Part shown: in pieces, positions 34,182 to 42,694 of the stretch
Layout: the number at the start of each line of letters is the position of its first letter
Numbering within the stretch: position 1 is the stretch's first letter
From: Parvularcula sp. LCG005
GTDB lineage: Bacteria > Pseudomonadota > Alphaproteobacteria > Caulobacterales > Parvularculaceae
Direction of reading: 5' to 3'
DNA length: 64,000 bases
Assembly (NCBI RefSeq): GCF_032930845.1
Contig: NZ_CP136758.1
Coordinates: 1,186,001 to 1,250,000, forward strand
Translations under genes and position numbers: made by a program
The notes under the pieces: model-generated
The model's input: the letters and a program-made list of their open reading frames with translations, nothing else
Told to the model about the DNA's origin: nothing
Databases searched by the model: none

Positions 34182-36101
34182 ATGCGTTTTTCATCCATTC
34201 TCGTGGCAGCCGCCACTGCATTTTCCACGGCCGCCGTCGCGCAGGTTCCCGTTGAAGCGTTCGCAGAAATGCCGATGTTCAAACAGTTGGAAATCTCGCC
34301 AGACGGTCAGAAATTCTTTACACGCATTAATGACAACGGCACCTATCGTTTCATGGTTGTCGATATATCGGGCGGCGGTGTCCAGCCCCTGTTCTCGTAC
34401 CCTGAATCGAAAGAGCGGACGATCGGCCGGGCGGAATGGGCCCGCAATGACCGGATTGTCCTTGGTCTGATGTATAAGGGCCAACGCGGATCAACCAATG
34501 TCTATGAGACCCGGCTGATCGGCATGGATCCTGATGGCACGAAGCAGAAGGATCTCTTCCCCAAGAACATCAAAGGGCCGGGCGGGCGTCCGGTGCAGCT
34601 GCAGGACCAGATCGTCTCGACCATGCCGCAGGATCCGGGCAAAATTCTTGTCCAGTATTTTGGCTCAGTCTACGCCGTCAACATCGATCGCACCGCCGTA
34701 CACACGCCGGTCCGGCGGGAGTGGCCGGATATCTCCTATTGGCAGGGAACGAGAGACGGCGAAGTTTTTGCAGGCTGGGGCGTCAAGGATACCGAGAATT
34801 TCTCGACACCCACTTTGATTCTGCTGACGGACGGAAACGACTGGGTATCGCGCCATCATCTGCGTCAGGACGAAAGTTTTGACGTTATAGGTCCTGCGGC
34901 TCGGCCAAATATCTATTACGTCATTTCATCTCATGAAGGCCGGGCTGGCCTTTACGAGTATGATGCAAAAGCTGACCAATTTGGAAAAGTCGTTTATTCT
35001 GATCCGGATATTGATGTCGACAACGCCGTCTACGATGATGAGACACGGTCAGTACTCGGTGTTGTTTTGGCCGAAGACGAAAATGATGTAACGTGGCTCA
35101 GTGACAACTGGATCAGCGCGGAACTGGCAAAGCTGAAGGCGACGTTTCCCGACAATGAAGTGGCAATCTACGGATTCAACGAAACCAAGACCCACGCCAT
35201 CGTCAAGGTCAATCCGTTGCACGCGCCCGGCCAATTGTTCATCTACGATCGCCAGACGCCGGGCCTGACGGCCTTGCCCGTCCAGCAACCAAGCCTGCAA
35301 GGACAGCCATTAGGCAAGATCATCACCACGTCATTCAAGGCCCGCGATGGTCTCGATATCCCCGCCTATGTGACCCTGCCGCCTGGTCTGACCAGTCTGG
35401 AGCAGGCCCGAAATCTGCCTTTCGTGGTCTATCCCCATGGTGGCCCCCACGCGCGGGATTATGCGGAGTATGATTTCATCGCCCAGATGTTGGCGTCCCA
35501 AGGCTATGGCGTCTTGCAGATGAACTTCCGCGGGTCCTCCGGCTACGGACGGGAATTCCTGCTCGCAGGGAAACGTGAATGGGGCCAGGCGATGCAGGAT
35601 GATATTACCGATGGTGCCCAGTGGCTGGTGTCGAAAGGCTATGCGGCAAATAACAAGCTCGCCATTCTGGGCGGGTCCTATGGTGGATATGCCGCTTTGA
35701 TGGGCGCCGCCAAAACGCCCGATCTGTACCAATGTGCCATCGGCCTCAACGGCGTCTACGATTTGCCGCAAGTGTTGGCATCGGCACGCCAATATATGGG
35801 GGGCCGTTATAGCACGCGCTTCATTGGCGATCTCTATAAAGACCGGTCGACCCTGAACCAGAATTCGCCGATCAATCTGGTCAATCAGATCTCGGTGCCC
35901 GTGCTTCTCGTGCATGGCCAGAAAGACAATACGGTCAACGTCGACCAGTCTCGCGCCATGGCCGCCGCGATGCAGAAGGCCGGTGCCAATGTGCGCTATG
36001 TCGAGCTGCCCGAGGATGACCACTACCTGTCGTTTCAGGACACGCGCCTGACTTTCCTGCAGGAAAGCGAGCGGTTCCTGGAATCCTGTCTTGGGCAGTG
36101 A
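34182..36101 (+). CDS. S9 family prolyl oligopeptidase-type serine peptidase
   Basis: Exported peptidase of 639 residues with a signal peptide (cleavage near AVAQ, residue 21). The N-terminal part should be a beta-propeller; the C-terminal alpha/beta-hydrolase has the catalytic triad Ser499 (GGSYGGY), Asp582 (GQKDNTV) and His614 (EDDHYLS). It would cut short peptides in the periplasm or outside, as in acylaminoacyl-peptidase/DPP-like S9C enzymes. It lies alone between the TPR gene and degP, with a stable hairpin after it. Confidence 0.92.
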   Translation: MRFSSILVAAATAFSTAAVAQVPVEAFAEMPMFKQLEISPDGQKFFTRINDNGTYRFMVVDISGGGVQPLFSYPESKERTIGRAEWARNDRIVLGLMYKGQRGSTNVYETRLIGMDPDGTKQKDLFPKNIKGPGGRPVQLQDQIVSTMPQDPGKILVQYFGSVYAVNIDRTAVHTPVRREWPDISYWQGTRDGEVFAGWGVKDTENFSTPTLILLTDGNDWVSRHHLRQDESFDVIGPAARPNIYYVISSHEGRAGLYEYDAKADQFGKVVYSDPDIDVDNAVYDDETRSVLGVVLAEDENDVTWLSDNWISAELAKLKATFPDNEVAIYGFNETKTHAIVKVNPLHAPGQLFIYDRQTPGLTALPVQQPSLQGQPLGKIITTSFKARDGLDIPAYVTLPPGLTSLEQARNLPFVVYPHGGPHARDYAEYDFIAQMLASQGYGVLQMNFRGSSGYGREFLLAGKREWGQAMQDDITDGAQWLVSKGYAANNKLAILGGSYGGYAALMGAAKTPDLYQCAIGLNGVYDLPQVLASARQYMGGRYSTRFIGDLYKDRSTLNQNSPINLVNQISVPVLLVHGQKDNTVNVDQSRAMAAAMQKAGANVRYVELPEDDHYLSFQDTRLTFLQESERFLESCLGQ

Positions 36102-36122
36102 CGCACGAACCCTTAAACCCTT

Positions 36123-36150
36123 GTGAGGGGCGCCGCCCGGCGCTTCTCAC
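36123..36150 (+). terminator. Stable hairpin after the S9 peptidase gene
   Basis: Twelve-pair stem (GTGAGGGGCGCC with GGCGCTTCTCAC, two G-T pairs, GCCC loop) 21 bases after the stop. No T run, so termination would not be of the classical kind. Confidence 0.4.
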
Positions 36151-36201
36151 TGGCGCCATGGGGGCGTAAGGGGGCCTTTTCAGTTTGAGAGGTCATGACC
36201 C

Positions 36202-37599
36202 ATGCGATTGATGCCCATTTTGGTCCTCCTTGCCCTCATGCCCGCATCGCCGGCCGCCCTTGCCCAGACGACCATACCGAAAACAGATCTGGAGCTGAAA
36301 GCCAGCTACGCCCCGGTGGTGAAAGACGCGGCGCCCGCCGTCGTGAATATCTACACCAAGCGCGTCGTCACCCAGCGGATGCGATCCGTTTTCGATGACC
36401 CGTTCATGCGCGATTTCTTTGGTCGTTCGCCCGGCCTTAACCGTCAGCGTGTCGAGAGCTCTTTGGGGTCCGGGGTTATTGTCGATCCCAAGGGCATCAT
36501 CGTTACAAATAACCACGTCGTCGAGAACGCCGGTGAGATCAAGGTCGTCCTGGCGGACCGTCGCGAGTTTGAGGCGGAGGTCCTGCTGACCGATGCCCAG
36601 ACAGACCTTGCCATACTGCGGGTAGAGACCAATAGCGATCTGCCCTTTATCGATTTTGCCGACAGTGACCGGGCAGAAGTGGGAGACATCGTCCTTGCCA
36701 TTGGCAACCCCTTCGGCGTGGGACAGACGGTCACCAGCGGCATCGTCTCGGCGCTGTCGCGCACGGCGGCGTCGATCTCGGACTACCAGTTCTTCATTCA
36801 GACCGATGCCGCGATCAATCCGGGGAATTCCGGTGGTGCGCTGGTTGACGTGAACGGACGACTTCTCGGCGTCAACACGGCGATCTATTCCCGGTCGGGC
36901 GGATCGAACGGCATCGGATTTGCCATACCCGGTAATCTGGTCCGGCAGGTCGTCGAATCGGCGGCTGGCGGCGAGCGGATGGTGCGTCGTCCCTGGCTTG
37001 GCCTGCAGGGAACATCCGTGGACAGCAAGGTGGCATCGGCCCTGGGGCTTGATCGCCCGGTCGGGGTCATTGTCGGGGATATCTATCCTAAGAGTCCCGG
37101 CGATCGGGCAGGAGTTCGCGAGGGCGATGTCATCGTCGCGATCGGTGATCAGGATATCTTTGATGCCGAGGCCCTGCGCTATCGTCCGGCCACGCGGCGC
37201 GCGGGCGACCGGATCGACCTGAAACTGCTGCGTGATGGCAAACAGAAGACGGTCTCGGTCAAACTTGACTATCCGCCCGAAGACCCGCCGCGCAACGAGA
37301 CAATTCTTGATGGTCAGCATCCGCTGAGCGGTGTCACGATCGCCAATCTGTCGCCGGCCCTGGCTGAGGAGCTGGGCCGCAATCCCATGGGTAGCGGCGT
37401 CGTCATCACTGCCGTCGACGATACGAGCCTTGGCCGCCGATATGGTATTCAGCCCAATCTGGCGCTGGTGCAGGTGAACGGTGTTGCCATCAAGGATGTG
37501 AAGGACGTGCTGCGTGCGGTGAATACGAATAGCCGCGTCTTTGTCATGCAACTGGCCGATCAGAATGGCCGCGTATCAACGCTGCGAGTCGGTCGATAG
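36202..37599 (+). CDS. degP: DegP/HtrA-type periplasmic serine endoprotease
   Basis: Protein quality-control protease of the cell envelope. The 465-residue product has a signal peptide (to about residue 21), a trypsin-like domain with His105 (NNHVVENA), Asp135 (TDLAIL) and Ser210 (GNSGGAL), and two PDZ domains (near residues 250-345 and 365-460). It is of the DegP/DegQ type in architecture; the symbol is by family. The TAG stop overlaps the possible ATA start of rarA (ATAG), so the two are likely translationally coupled, an arrangement common in this class. Confidence 0.95.
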   Translation: MRLMPILVLLALMPASPAALAQTTIPKTDLELKASYAPVVKDAAPAVVNIYTKRVVTQRMRSVFDDPFMRDFFGRSPGLNRQRVESSLGSGVIVDPKGIIVTNNHVVENAGEIKVVLADRREFEAEVLLTDAQTDLAILRVETNSDLPFIDFADSDRAEVGDIVLAIGNPFGVGQTVTSGIVSALSRTAASISDYQFFIQTDAAINPGNSGGALVDVNGRLLGVNTAIYSRSGGSNGIGFAIPGNLVRQVVESAAGGERMVRRPWLGLQGTSVDSKVASALGLDRPVGVIVGDIYPKSPGDRAGVREGDVIVAIGDQDIFDAEALRYRPATRRAGDRIDLKLLRDGKQKTVSVKLDYPPEDPPRNETILDGQHPLSGVTIANLSPALAEELGRNPMGSGVVITAVDDTSLGRRYGIQPNLALVQVNGVAIKDVKDVLRAVNTNSRVFVMQLADQNGRVSTLRVGR

Positions 37600-38918
37600 C
37601 CGCGTCCGACGATCTGTTCGGCGCTGCGGGCCTGGAGCAGGGCGCGCCGCGACCGCTGGCCGACCGGCTGCGTCCGGCGACGGTGGGCGAGGTGGTGGGC
37701 CAGGACCATTTGTTGGCGGAGGGTGCGCCCCTGTCTCGCATGCTGGCCAAACGGCGGCTGTCTTCCATCATCTTCTGGGGACCACCGGGGGTGGGCAAGA
37801 CGACCTTGGCACGGCTATTGGCCGACGAGGTCGATCTAGATTTCGTGCAGATTTCCGCGATCTTTACCGGTGTCGCCGATCTCCGGAAAGTTTTTGCGCA
37901 GGCAGAAGGCAATCGCGCCGCGGGGCGAGGGACGCTGCTGTTTGTCGACGAGATTCACCGCTTCAACCGGGCGCAGCAGGACAGCTTCCTGCCCGTCATG
38001 GAAAGCGGCGTCATCACGCTGGTGGGCGCAACGACGGAAAATCCATCATTTGCCCTGAACGCGGCCCTTCTGTCTCGCGCGCAGGTGTTGACGCTCAATC
38101 GTCTTGACGCGGATAGTCTCGGGCAATTGGTGGGGCGTGCCGAGACCTATCTTGATCGCCCACTGCCGCTTACGCCCACGGCCCGGACGGCGCTGCTTGA
38201 ACTGGCTGACGGGGACGGACGTTTTCTACTGGGTCTCGCCGAAGAACTGGCCGCTTTGCCAGAAGACACCGCCCCGCTTGATGAAGCAGCGCTGGCCAAT
38301 GTCGTACAGCGCCGGGTGCCCGTGTACGACGCCAATCAGGATGGTCATTACAATCTCATCAGTGCCCTGCATAAAGCCGTTCGGGGGTCCGATACCGATG
38401 CGGCGCTGTACTGGTTCGCCCGAATGCTGGAGGCGGGGGAGGACCCACGCTTTCTAGCACGCCGGATCATCCGCATGGCGAGTGAGGATATTGGCCTTGC
38501 TGCGCCCGATGCGCTCGCCATGACGATCGCCGCGCGGGATGCCTACGAACAATTGGGGTCGCCGGAAGGCGAATTGGCGCTGGCTCAGGCCGTCGTTTAT
38601 CTGGCCAGCGCGCCGAAATCGAATGGCGTCTACACGGCCTACAAAGCGGCAAGACGCGCGGCGAAGGAGACGGGCTCTCTCATGCCGCCGCGCCACGCCA
38701 TGAATGCGCCGACCAAGCTGATGAAGGCTGAGGGGTATTCGGACGGGTATGTCTATGACCACGACACGCCGGATGGCTATGCCGGGCTCGACTATTTCCC
38801 GCCGGGCATGGAGCGCCAGAATTTCTATGCACCGCCAGCCCGAGGGGCGGAAAAAACGATCCGCGATCGGCTCGCCTGGTTTGCGGCACGCCGCAAGCCG
38901 CCGGGCGACCGCACGTAA
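37596..38918 (+). CDS. rarA: Replication-associated recombination protein A (RarA/MgsA AAA ATPase)
   Basis: AAA+ ATPase acting on stalled replication forks and gaps. Walker A GPPGVGKTT and Walker B FVDEIHRFN are intact, and the C-terminal MgsA domain is complete. The conserved N-terminus DLFGAAGLEQGAPRPLADRLRP is encoded from 37611 in the same open frame but before the first standard start, a GTG at 37683. No ATG, GTG or TTG lies upstream in frame. The likeliest candidates are the ATA at 37596, overlapping the degP stop, giving 440 residues (MAASDDLFGA), or the CTG at 37614. Starting at 37683 leaves 411 residues and cuts off the family's first segment. Confidence 0.93.
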   Translation: MAASDDLFGAAGLEQGAPRPLADRLRPATVGEVVGQDHLLAEGAPLSRMLAKRRLSSIIFWGPPGVGKTTLARLLADEVDLDFVQISAIFTGVADLRKVFAQAEGNRAAGRGTLLFVDEIHRFNRAQQDSFLPVMESGVITLVGATTENPSFALNAALLSRAQVLTLNRLDADSLGQLVGRAETYLDRPLPLTPTARTALLELADGDGRFLLGLAEELAALPEDTAPLDEAALANVVQRRVPVYDANQDGHYNLISALHKAVRGSDTDAALYWFARMLEAGEDPRFLARRIIRMASEDIGLAAPDALAMTIAARDAYEQLGSPEGELALAQAVVYLASAPKSNGVYTAYKAARRAAKETGSLMPPRHAMNAPTKLMKAEGYSDGYVYDHDTPDGYAGLDYFPPGMERQNFYAPPARGAEKTIRDRLAWFAARRKPPGDRT

Positions 38919-38930
38919 CGTTCAATCAAC

Positions 38931-38959
38931 CTGACATCGCTCATAAACCGGGTTACGGT
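38931..38959 (+). promoter_or_regulatory. Possible promoter for the small membrane peptide unit
   Basis: CTGACA at 38931 and TACGGT at 38954, 17 bases apart, about 33 bases before the next start. The -35 is good, the -10 poor. Confidence 0.33.
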
Positions 38960-38991
38960 TAACACGAACCACGGAGTGTCATGATTTCGCC

Positions 38992-39117
38992 ATGCGATTC
39001 ACGCTGTTTATCGTTGCATTGGTCGTCTTCACGATCATTCTTCTCTATGTAGTAGGAGATCGGCGCCAGCCGACCCAACGCGTAATTGAACAAGAGGTCG
39101 AGCTTGAAGCTCGGTAA
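38992..39117 (+). CDS. Small single-pass membrane peptide (41 residues)
   Basis: Short open frame starting MRFTLFIVALVVFTIILLYVV-like: one strongly hydrophobic helix (residues 4-21) followed by a charged tail (GDRRQPTQRV, then IEQEVELEAR). The start is only seven bases ahead of the next gene, so they should be cotranscribed. ACGGAGTG lies 13 bases upstream. Function unknown; such peptides often help or regulate a membrane complex. The clean hydrophobic/charged layout supports it as real, but there is no homology evidence. Confidence 0.55.
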   Translation: MRFTLFIVALVVFTIILLYVVGDRRQPTQRVIEQEVELEAR

Positions 39118-39124
39118 AGGGTAT

Positions 39125-40711
39125 ATGGGCGTAGTGAAATCCGTAAGCTTGGCGTTGGGTCTGACTGTTCTGGGCCTGTCTGCCGCATCGGCGCAGGAGC
39201 GGTTGACCACCCCTGACAGCGCACAGTTTGATTCCAGCGCCTTTTCTCTCGGGACCCTGACGCCCAATTCCGGCGCGGCGAACCGCGATCTCTGGCAGCG
39301 CAGCGACGGCCCCGCCCTCGACGCGCTTCTGGCGGCGGTGCCAACCACTTATTCTGACCCGCTCTATCTGGAAGTGCTGCGCCGCATCACGCTGTCTCCC
39401 GGCGAAGGCCCGGCCAATGCCGACAATCTGCTGGCGGGACGGAAATTTCTGACGGCCGCCCAGGCTGGTTTCTATCGTGACGCCGCGTCGCTGGCGGAAC
39501 TCGTGCCCGGGCTGCGCTCCGAACCGGCGCTGGCAAAGGTCGTCGCCTATGAAGAATTGCTGGACGGTGAGGCGGATGCCGCCTGTGCCCGTGGGGCCAG
39601 CTTGCGGGATGGACGCACTGATCCGTTCTGGGTCCGGCTGCGCCATTTCTGTTACGTCCGCGCAGGCGAGACGTCGGCGGCAGAACTGACCCTGGACCTG
39701 ATGCGCCGTCAGGACTGGCTCGCCGATGCCGATATTGATCGCGCTTCGGCCTTCGCTGCGGACCGGCTGAATGGCGATTTCGTTCCGCAGGGTCCCATTG
39801 ACTATGCCATGCGCGCCGATGCCGGTCTGCCGATGACCATGGCGCAGCTCGATGCGGCGCGGCCGATGATCGTTGCCGCCGTCGCGCGCGATGGGGACCA
39901 GCCCGCCGATCTGCGCGAAAAGGCGCTCATCTGGTCAGTGGCGTATCACACGATTGATGTGGCCGAGGCCCGCTCCATTCTCAATGACCTGCCAAGCGCT
40001 CAACTCGCGGGCGATCTTCTCAATGTCACGACCCAACCGCCGGGCACGCTCGAAATGGCCGAAGCTGTCGGCAACATGCTTGGCGGTGCGAATGGCGACT
40101 GGATGTCATTCAAGGCGCGCTCAATGCTTCTGGCAAAGGTTCTGCCCGCGACCGAGCCTGTCATGAACTACGCCCCGAATGCAGCGGATATTGCGGTCGC
40201 CGGCATGGTCACCAGCCAGCCTGCGGTGGTCGAGAAATGGATCCTCGCGCTTGCCGGTGATGGCGCCGACCCCGCTGCCTCAGCCTATGCTGGGTCTCTG
40301 GTGGAGCTTTATGCCATCCTCGATCCGGGCGCAGCGCGCCGTATCGGCTCGTATATTGGCCTGGCGTTTGAACCTGCCGAGATCGCACCGCTTGGTGCTG
40401 GTGCGCCTTCAGGCGAGGTGCCTGTCGCGCTCTTCGTCGATGCTGGTCTTGATGCCGCCCAGGCCGGCAGTATTGGTCCGGCGACCTTGGTCTATCTCAT
40501 GGGCATGAAGGTGGGCACGAGCGATGAGACGGCGCCGATCCATCAGGCGGTGATGAGCTGGGCCCGTGCCCACGCTGATCTGAATTGGCTCGATCGTCAG
40601 GCGGCTTTCCGTCAGGCGGCGATGAAGCTGATGGCAGAAGGCGGTTCTGGCGGTGCGCGGATGAGCCCGGGCGGCTCGCCAGTGCCACGGGTCAAACCGA
40701 CCGGCAATTGA
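39125..40711 (+). CDS. Exported protein of unknown function, helical
   Basis: A 528-residue protein with a signal peptide (MGVVKSVSLALGLTVLGLSA, cleavage near ASAQ). I take the ATG at 39125; a TTG at 39086 would put extra residues before the signal. The mature part is Ala/Leu-rich and probably all-helical, with repeat-like stretches, and ends in a Gly/Pro-rich basic tail. No enzyme motif was recognised. The stop (TTGA) overlaps the TTG start of xerD, so the two are translationally coupled, which is curious for an envelope protein and a recombinase. Confidence 0.8.
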   Translation: MGVVKSVSLALGLTVLGLSAASAQERLTTPDSAQFDSSAFSLGTLTPNSGAANRDLWQRSDGPALDALLAAVPTTYSDPLYLEVLRRITLSPGEGPANADNLLAGRKFLTAAQAGFYRDAASLAELVPGLRSEPALAKVVAYEELLDGEADAACARGASLRDGRTDPFWVRLRHFCYVRAGETSAAELTLDLMRRQDWLADADIDRASAFAADRLNGDFVPQGPIDYAMRADAGLPMTMAQLDAARPMIVAAVARDGDQPADLREKALIWSVAYHTIDVAEARSILNDLPSAQLAGDLLNVTTQPPGTLEMAEAVGNMLGGANGDWMSFKARSMLLAKVLPATEPVMNYAPNAADIAVAGMVTSQPAVVEKWILALAGDGADPAASAYAGSLVELYAILDPGAARRIGSYIGLAFEPAEIAPLGAGAPSGEVPVALFVDAGLDAAQAGSIGPATLVYLMGMKVGTSDETAPIHQAVMSWARAHADLNWLDRQAAFRQAAMKLMAEGGSGGARMSPGGSPVPRVKPTGN

Positions 40712-41640
40712 CGAGCGCCGACAGCGCCGTCCCCACCAGCGGCCCGATCGCGCTGTTCCTTGACATGATGAGTGTCGAGCGCGGCGCGTCCGCCCGCACA
40801 ATCCGCAATTATGGCCGTGACCTCACCCGGGTCATGGCTTTCTTATCGTCCCAGCGGTCTGTGTCTCTGACCGAGGCAACGCGGGATGACTTGGCTGCCT
40901 ATCTGGGATTTCTGCGATCTGCGGGAAAAAGCCCGGCCACGGCCGCGCTCTGTCTGTCCGCCATCCGCCAGTTCTATGCCTTTACCTATGCCGAGGGGCT
41001 CACAGCCGATGATCCGGCACAGGCATTGGAGCGGCCGAAGACGAGGCGACCCTTGCCCAAGGTGCTGGGTGTCGACGAAGTGACGCTGCTGCTTGATCGG
41101 GCCAAGGCCGATGCGGCGACAGGGGCGCCAAAAGCGCTGCGCCTCCTGTCGATGATGGAGGTCCTCTACGCAACCGGCCTGCGGGTGTCTGAACTGTGCG
41201 GCCTGCCACGTCAGGCGTTTGACGCCGATTGCCCATGGCTCAATGTCATCGGCAAGGGCGACAAGGAACGAATCGTGCCGCTGACCGAGCCGGCGATCAA
41301 CGCGACGATGGACTGGCTGGAGGCCCTCGGTCCGGAGGCGAAGGCGGGTTATCTGTACCCCTCGCGCGGCAAGACAGGGCACATCACGACGGCGCGCTTT
41401 GCCCAACTCTTGAAGGATCTCGCCGCCGCTGCAGGTGTCCTGCCAAGCCGCGTCTCGCCCCATGTGCTGCGCCATGCCTTTGCGAGCCACCTTCTCGAAG
41501 GCGGCGCCGATCTGCGGGTCGTCCAGCAATTGCTCGGCCATGCTGACATCACCACCACACAGATCTATACCCACGTCTCGACAGAGCGCCTGCGCCGGGT
41601 CATGGAAGAGAAACATCCGCTAGCCCGGCAAAACTCTTAA
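40708..41640 (+). CDS. xerD: Site-specific tyrosine recombinase XerD
   Basis: Resolves chromosome dimers at dif with XerC and FtsK. The TTG at 40708 gives 310 residues (MTSADSAVPTSGPIALFLDM), the family length; it overlaps the stop of the previous gene. All catalytic residues are present: Arg159 (ATGLRVSEL), Lys183 (GKGDKER), His252 and Arg255 (HVLRHAFA), His278 (LLGHADI) and the nucleophile Tyr287 (QIYTHV). An N-terminal SAM-like DNA-binding domain covers residues 10-100. Could in principle be XerC, but LEGGADLRVVQQLLGHADI fits XerD. Confidence 0.94.
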   Translation: MTSADSAVPTSGPIALFLDMMSVERGASARTIRNYGRDLTRVMAFLSSQRSVSLTEATRDDLAAYLGFLRSAGKSPATAALCLSAIRQFYAFTYAEGLTADDPAQALERPKTRRPLPKVLGVDEVTLLLDRAKADAATGAPKALRLLSMMEVLYATGLRVSELCGLPRQAFDADCPWLNVIGKGDKERIVPLTEPAINATMDWLEALGPEAKAGYLYPSRGKTGHITTARFAQLLKDLAAAAGVLPSRVSPHVLRHAFASHLLEGGADLRVVQQLLGHADITTTQIYTHVSTERLRRVMEEKHPLARQNS

Positions 41641-41651
41641 CCGTTCCCGGT

Positions 41652-41680
41652 TTGTCAACGAGTTCATGCTCCCCTATGAG
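41652..41680 (+). promoter_or_regulatory. Sigma70-type promoter of accA
   Basis: TTGTCA at 41652 and TATGAG at 41675 with a 17-base spacer, 31 bases before the accA start and 12 after the xerD stop. Confidence 0.5.
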
Positions 41681-41710
41681 AGGAGCCCGATTGTGAGAGA
41701 AAGTGATCCC

Positions 41711-42676
41711 ATGCGCAGTTACCTTGAGTTTGAAAAGCCGATTGCTGAACTCGAAGGCCAGATCGACGAACTTCGAGCCCTGGAAGGCGAAGAAAAAGTC
41801 GGTGTGACCGAAGAGATCAACCGGATGCAGACCAAGGCCGACAAGCTGCTCGGCGAGACCTATGAGAACCTCTCACGCTGGCAGAAGACGCTCGTCGCGC
41901 GGCACGCCAGCCGCCCCCATTTCACGGACTGCGTCGACCAGCTGATGACGGAATTTACACCGCTCGCGGGTGATCGGTCCTACGGCGAGGACGCAGCCAT
42001 TATCGGTGGTCCGGCGCGTTTTCGCGGTCGGTCCGTCATGGTGATGGGCCATGAAAAGGGTACAGATACCCAAAGCCGTGTGACCCACAATTTCGGCATG
42101 GCCCGGCCGGAAGGCTATCGCAAAGCGATTCGCCTCGTTGAGATGGCGGAGAAATTCGGCCTGCCCATCATCACGCTCGTTGATACCGCTGGCGCTTATC
42201 CTGGACTTGGCGCTGAAGAGCGCGGCCAGGCTGAGGCCATCGCGACGTCAACCGCACGGTTTCTGGACGCAGGCGTGCCCGTGATCAGCTGTATCGTGGG
42301 GGAGGGCGGCTCTGGCGGGGCCGTGGCGCTCGCAGCGGCGGACCGGGTCATGATGTTTGAGCACTCGGTCTATTCGGTCATTTCACCGGAAGGCTGCGCT
42401 TCGATCCTGTGGAAGGATTCAAAGGACGGTGGTCGCGCGGCTGAAGCTGCCGAGGCGATGAAGATCTCCGCCCAGGACCTTCTGGAGCTCGGCGTTATCG
42501 ACACGATCATCCCAGAGCCAACGGGCGGTGCGCATCGCAATCCGCGCCAGGCGATTGAGAGCATGGGCGATGCGATTGACGTGTCCCTGAAAAACCTTGG
42601 TCATATGGATGCGGATGAACGTCGCCGCTCGCGCCGCCAGAAATTTCTCGCCATTGGTCGCGAAGGCCTGATCTGA
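41711..42676 (+). CDS. accA: Acetyl-CoA carboxylase carboxyltransferase subunit alpha
   Basis: Transfers carboxyl from biotin to acetyl-CoA with AccD in fatty acid synthesis. I take the ATG at 41711 (MRSYLEFEKPIAELEGQIDEL), giving 321 residues, the normal length; an in-frame upstream ATG has no family support. The carboxyltransferase core DTAGAYPGLGAEERGQ and GEGGSGGAVALA is complete. GAGAGAAAG lies before the start. It has its own promoter and a terminator that includes its stop codon. Confidence 0.97.
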   Translation: MRSYLEFEKPIAELEGQIDELRALEGEEKVGVTEEINRMQTKADKLLGETYENLSRWQKTLVARHASRPHFTDCVDQLMTEFTPLAGDRSYGEDAAIIGGPARFRGRSVMVMGHEKGTDTQSRVTHNFGMARPEGYRKAIRLVEMAEKFGLPIITLVDTAGAYPGLGAEERGQAEAIATSTARFLDAGVPVISCIVGEGGSGGAVALAAADRVMMFEHSVYSVISPEGCASILWKDSKDGGRAAEAAEAMKISAQDLLELGVIDTIIPEPTGGAHRNPRQAIESMGDAIDVSLKNLGHMDADERRRSRRQKFLAIGREGLI

Positions 42677-42694
42677 CCCCTCAGATCTGATTTT
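42670..42694 (+). terminator. Terminator overlapping the accA stop
   Basis: GATCTGA pairs perfectly with TCAGATC around CCCC, followed by TGATTTTC. The accA TGA lies in the left arm and the stop of the convergent ligase gene in the loop/right arm, so two genes end within one hairpin. Confidence 0.7.

Noticed and set aside
40585..40707. Possible 41-residue N-terminal extension of XerD
   Set aside because: It lies entirely within the upstream gene, has no family support, and the TTG at 40708 gives the normal XerD length.
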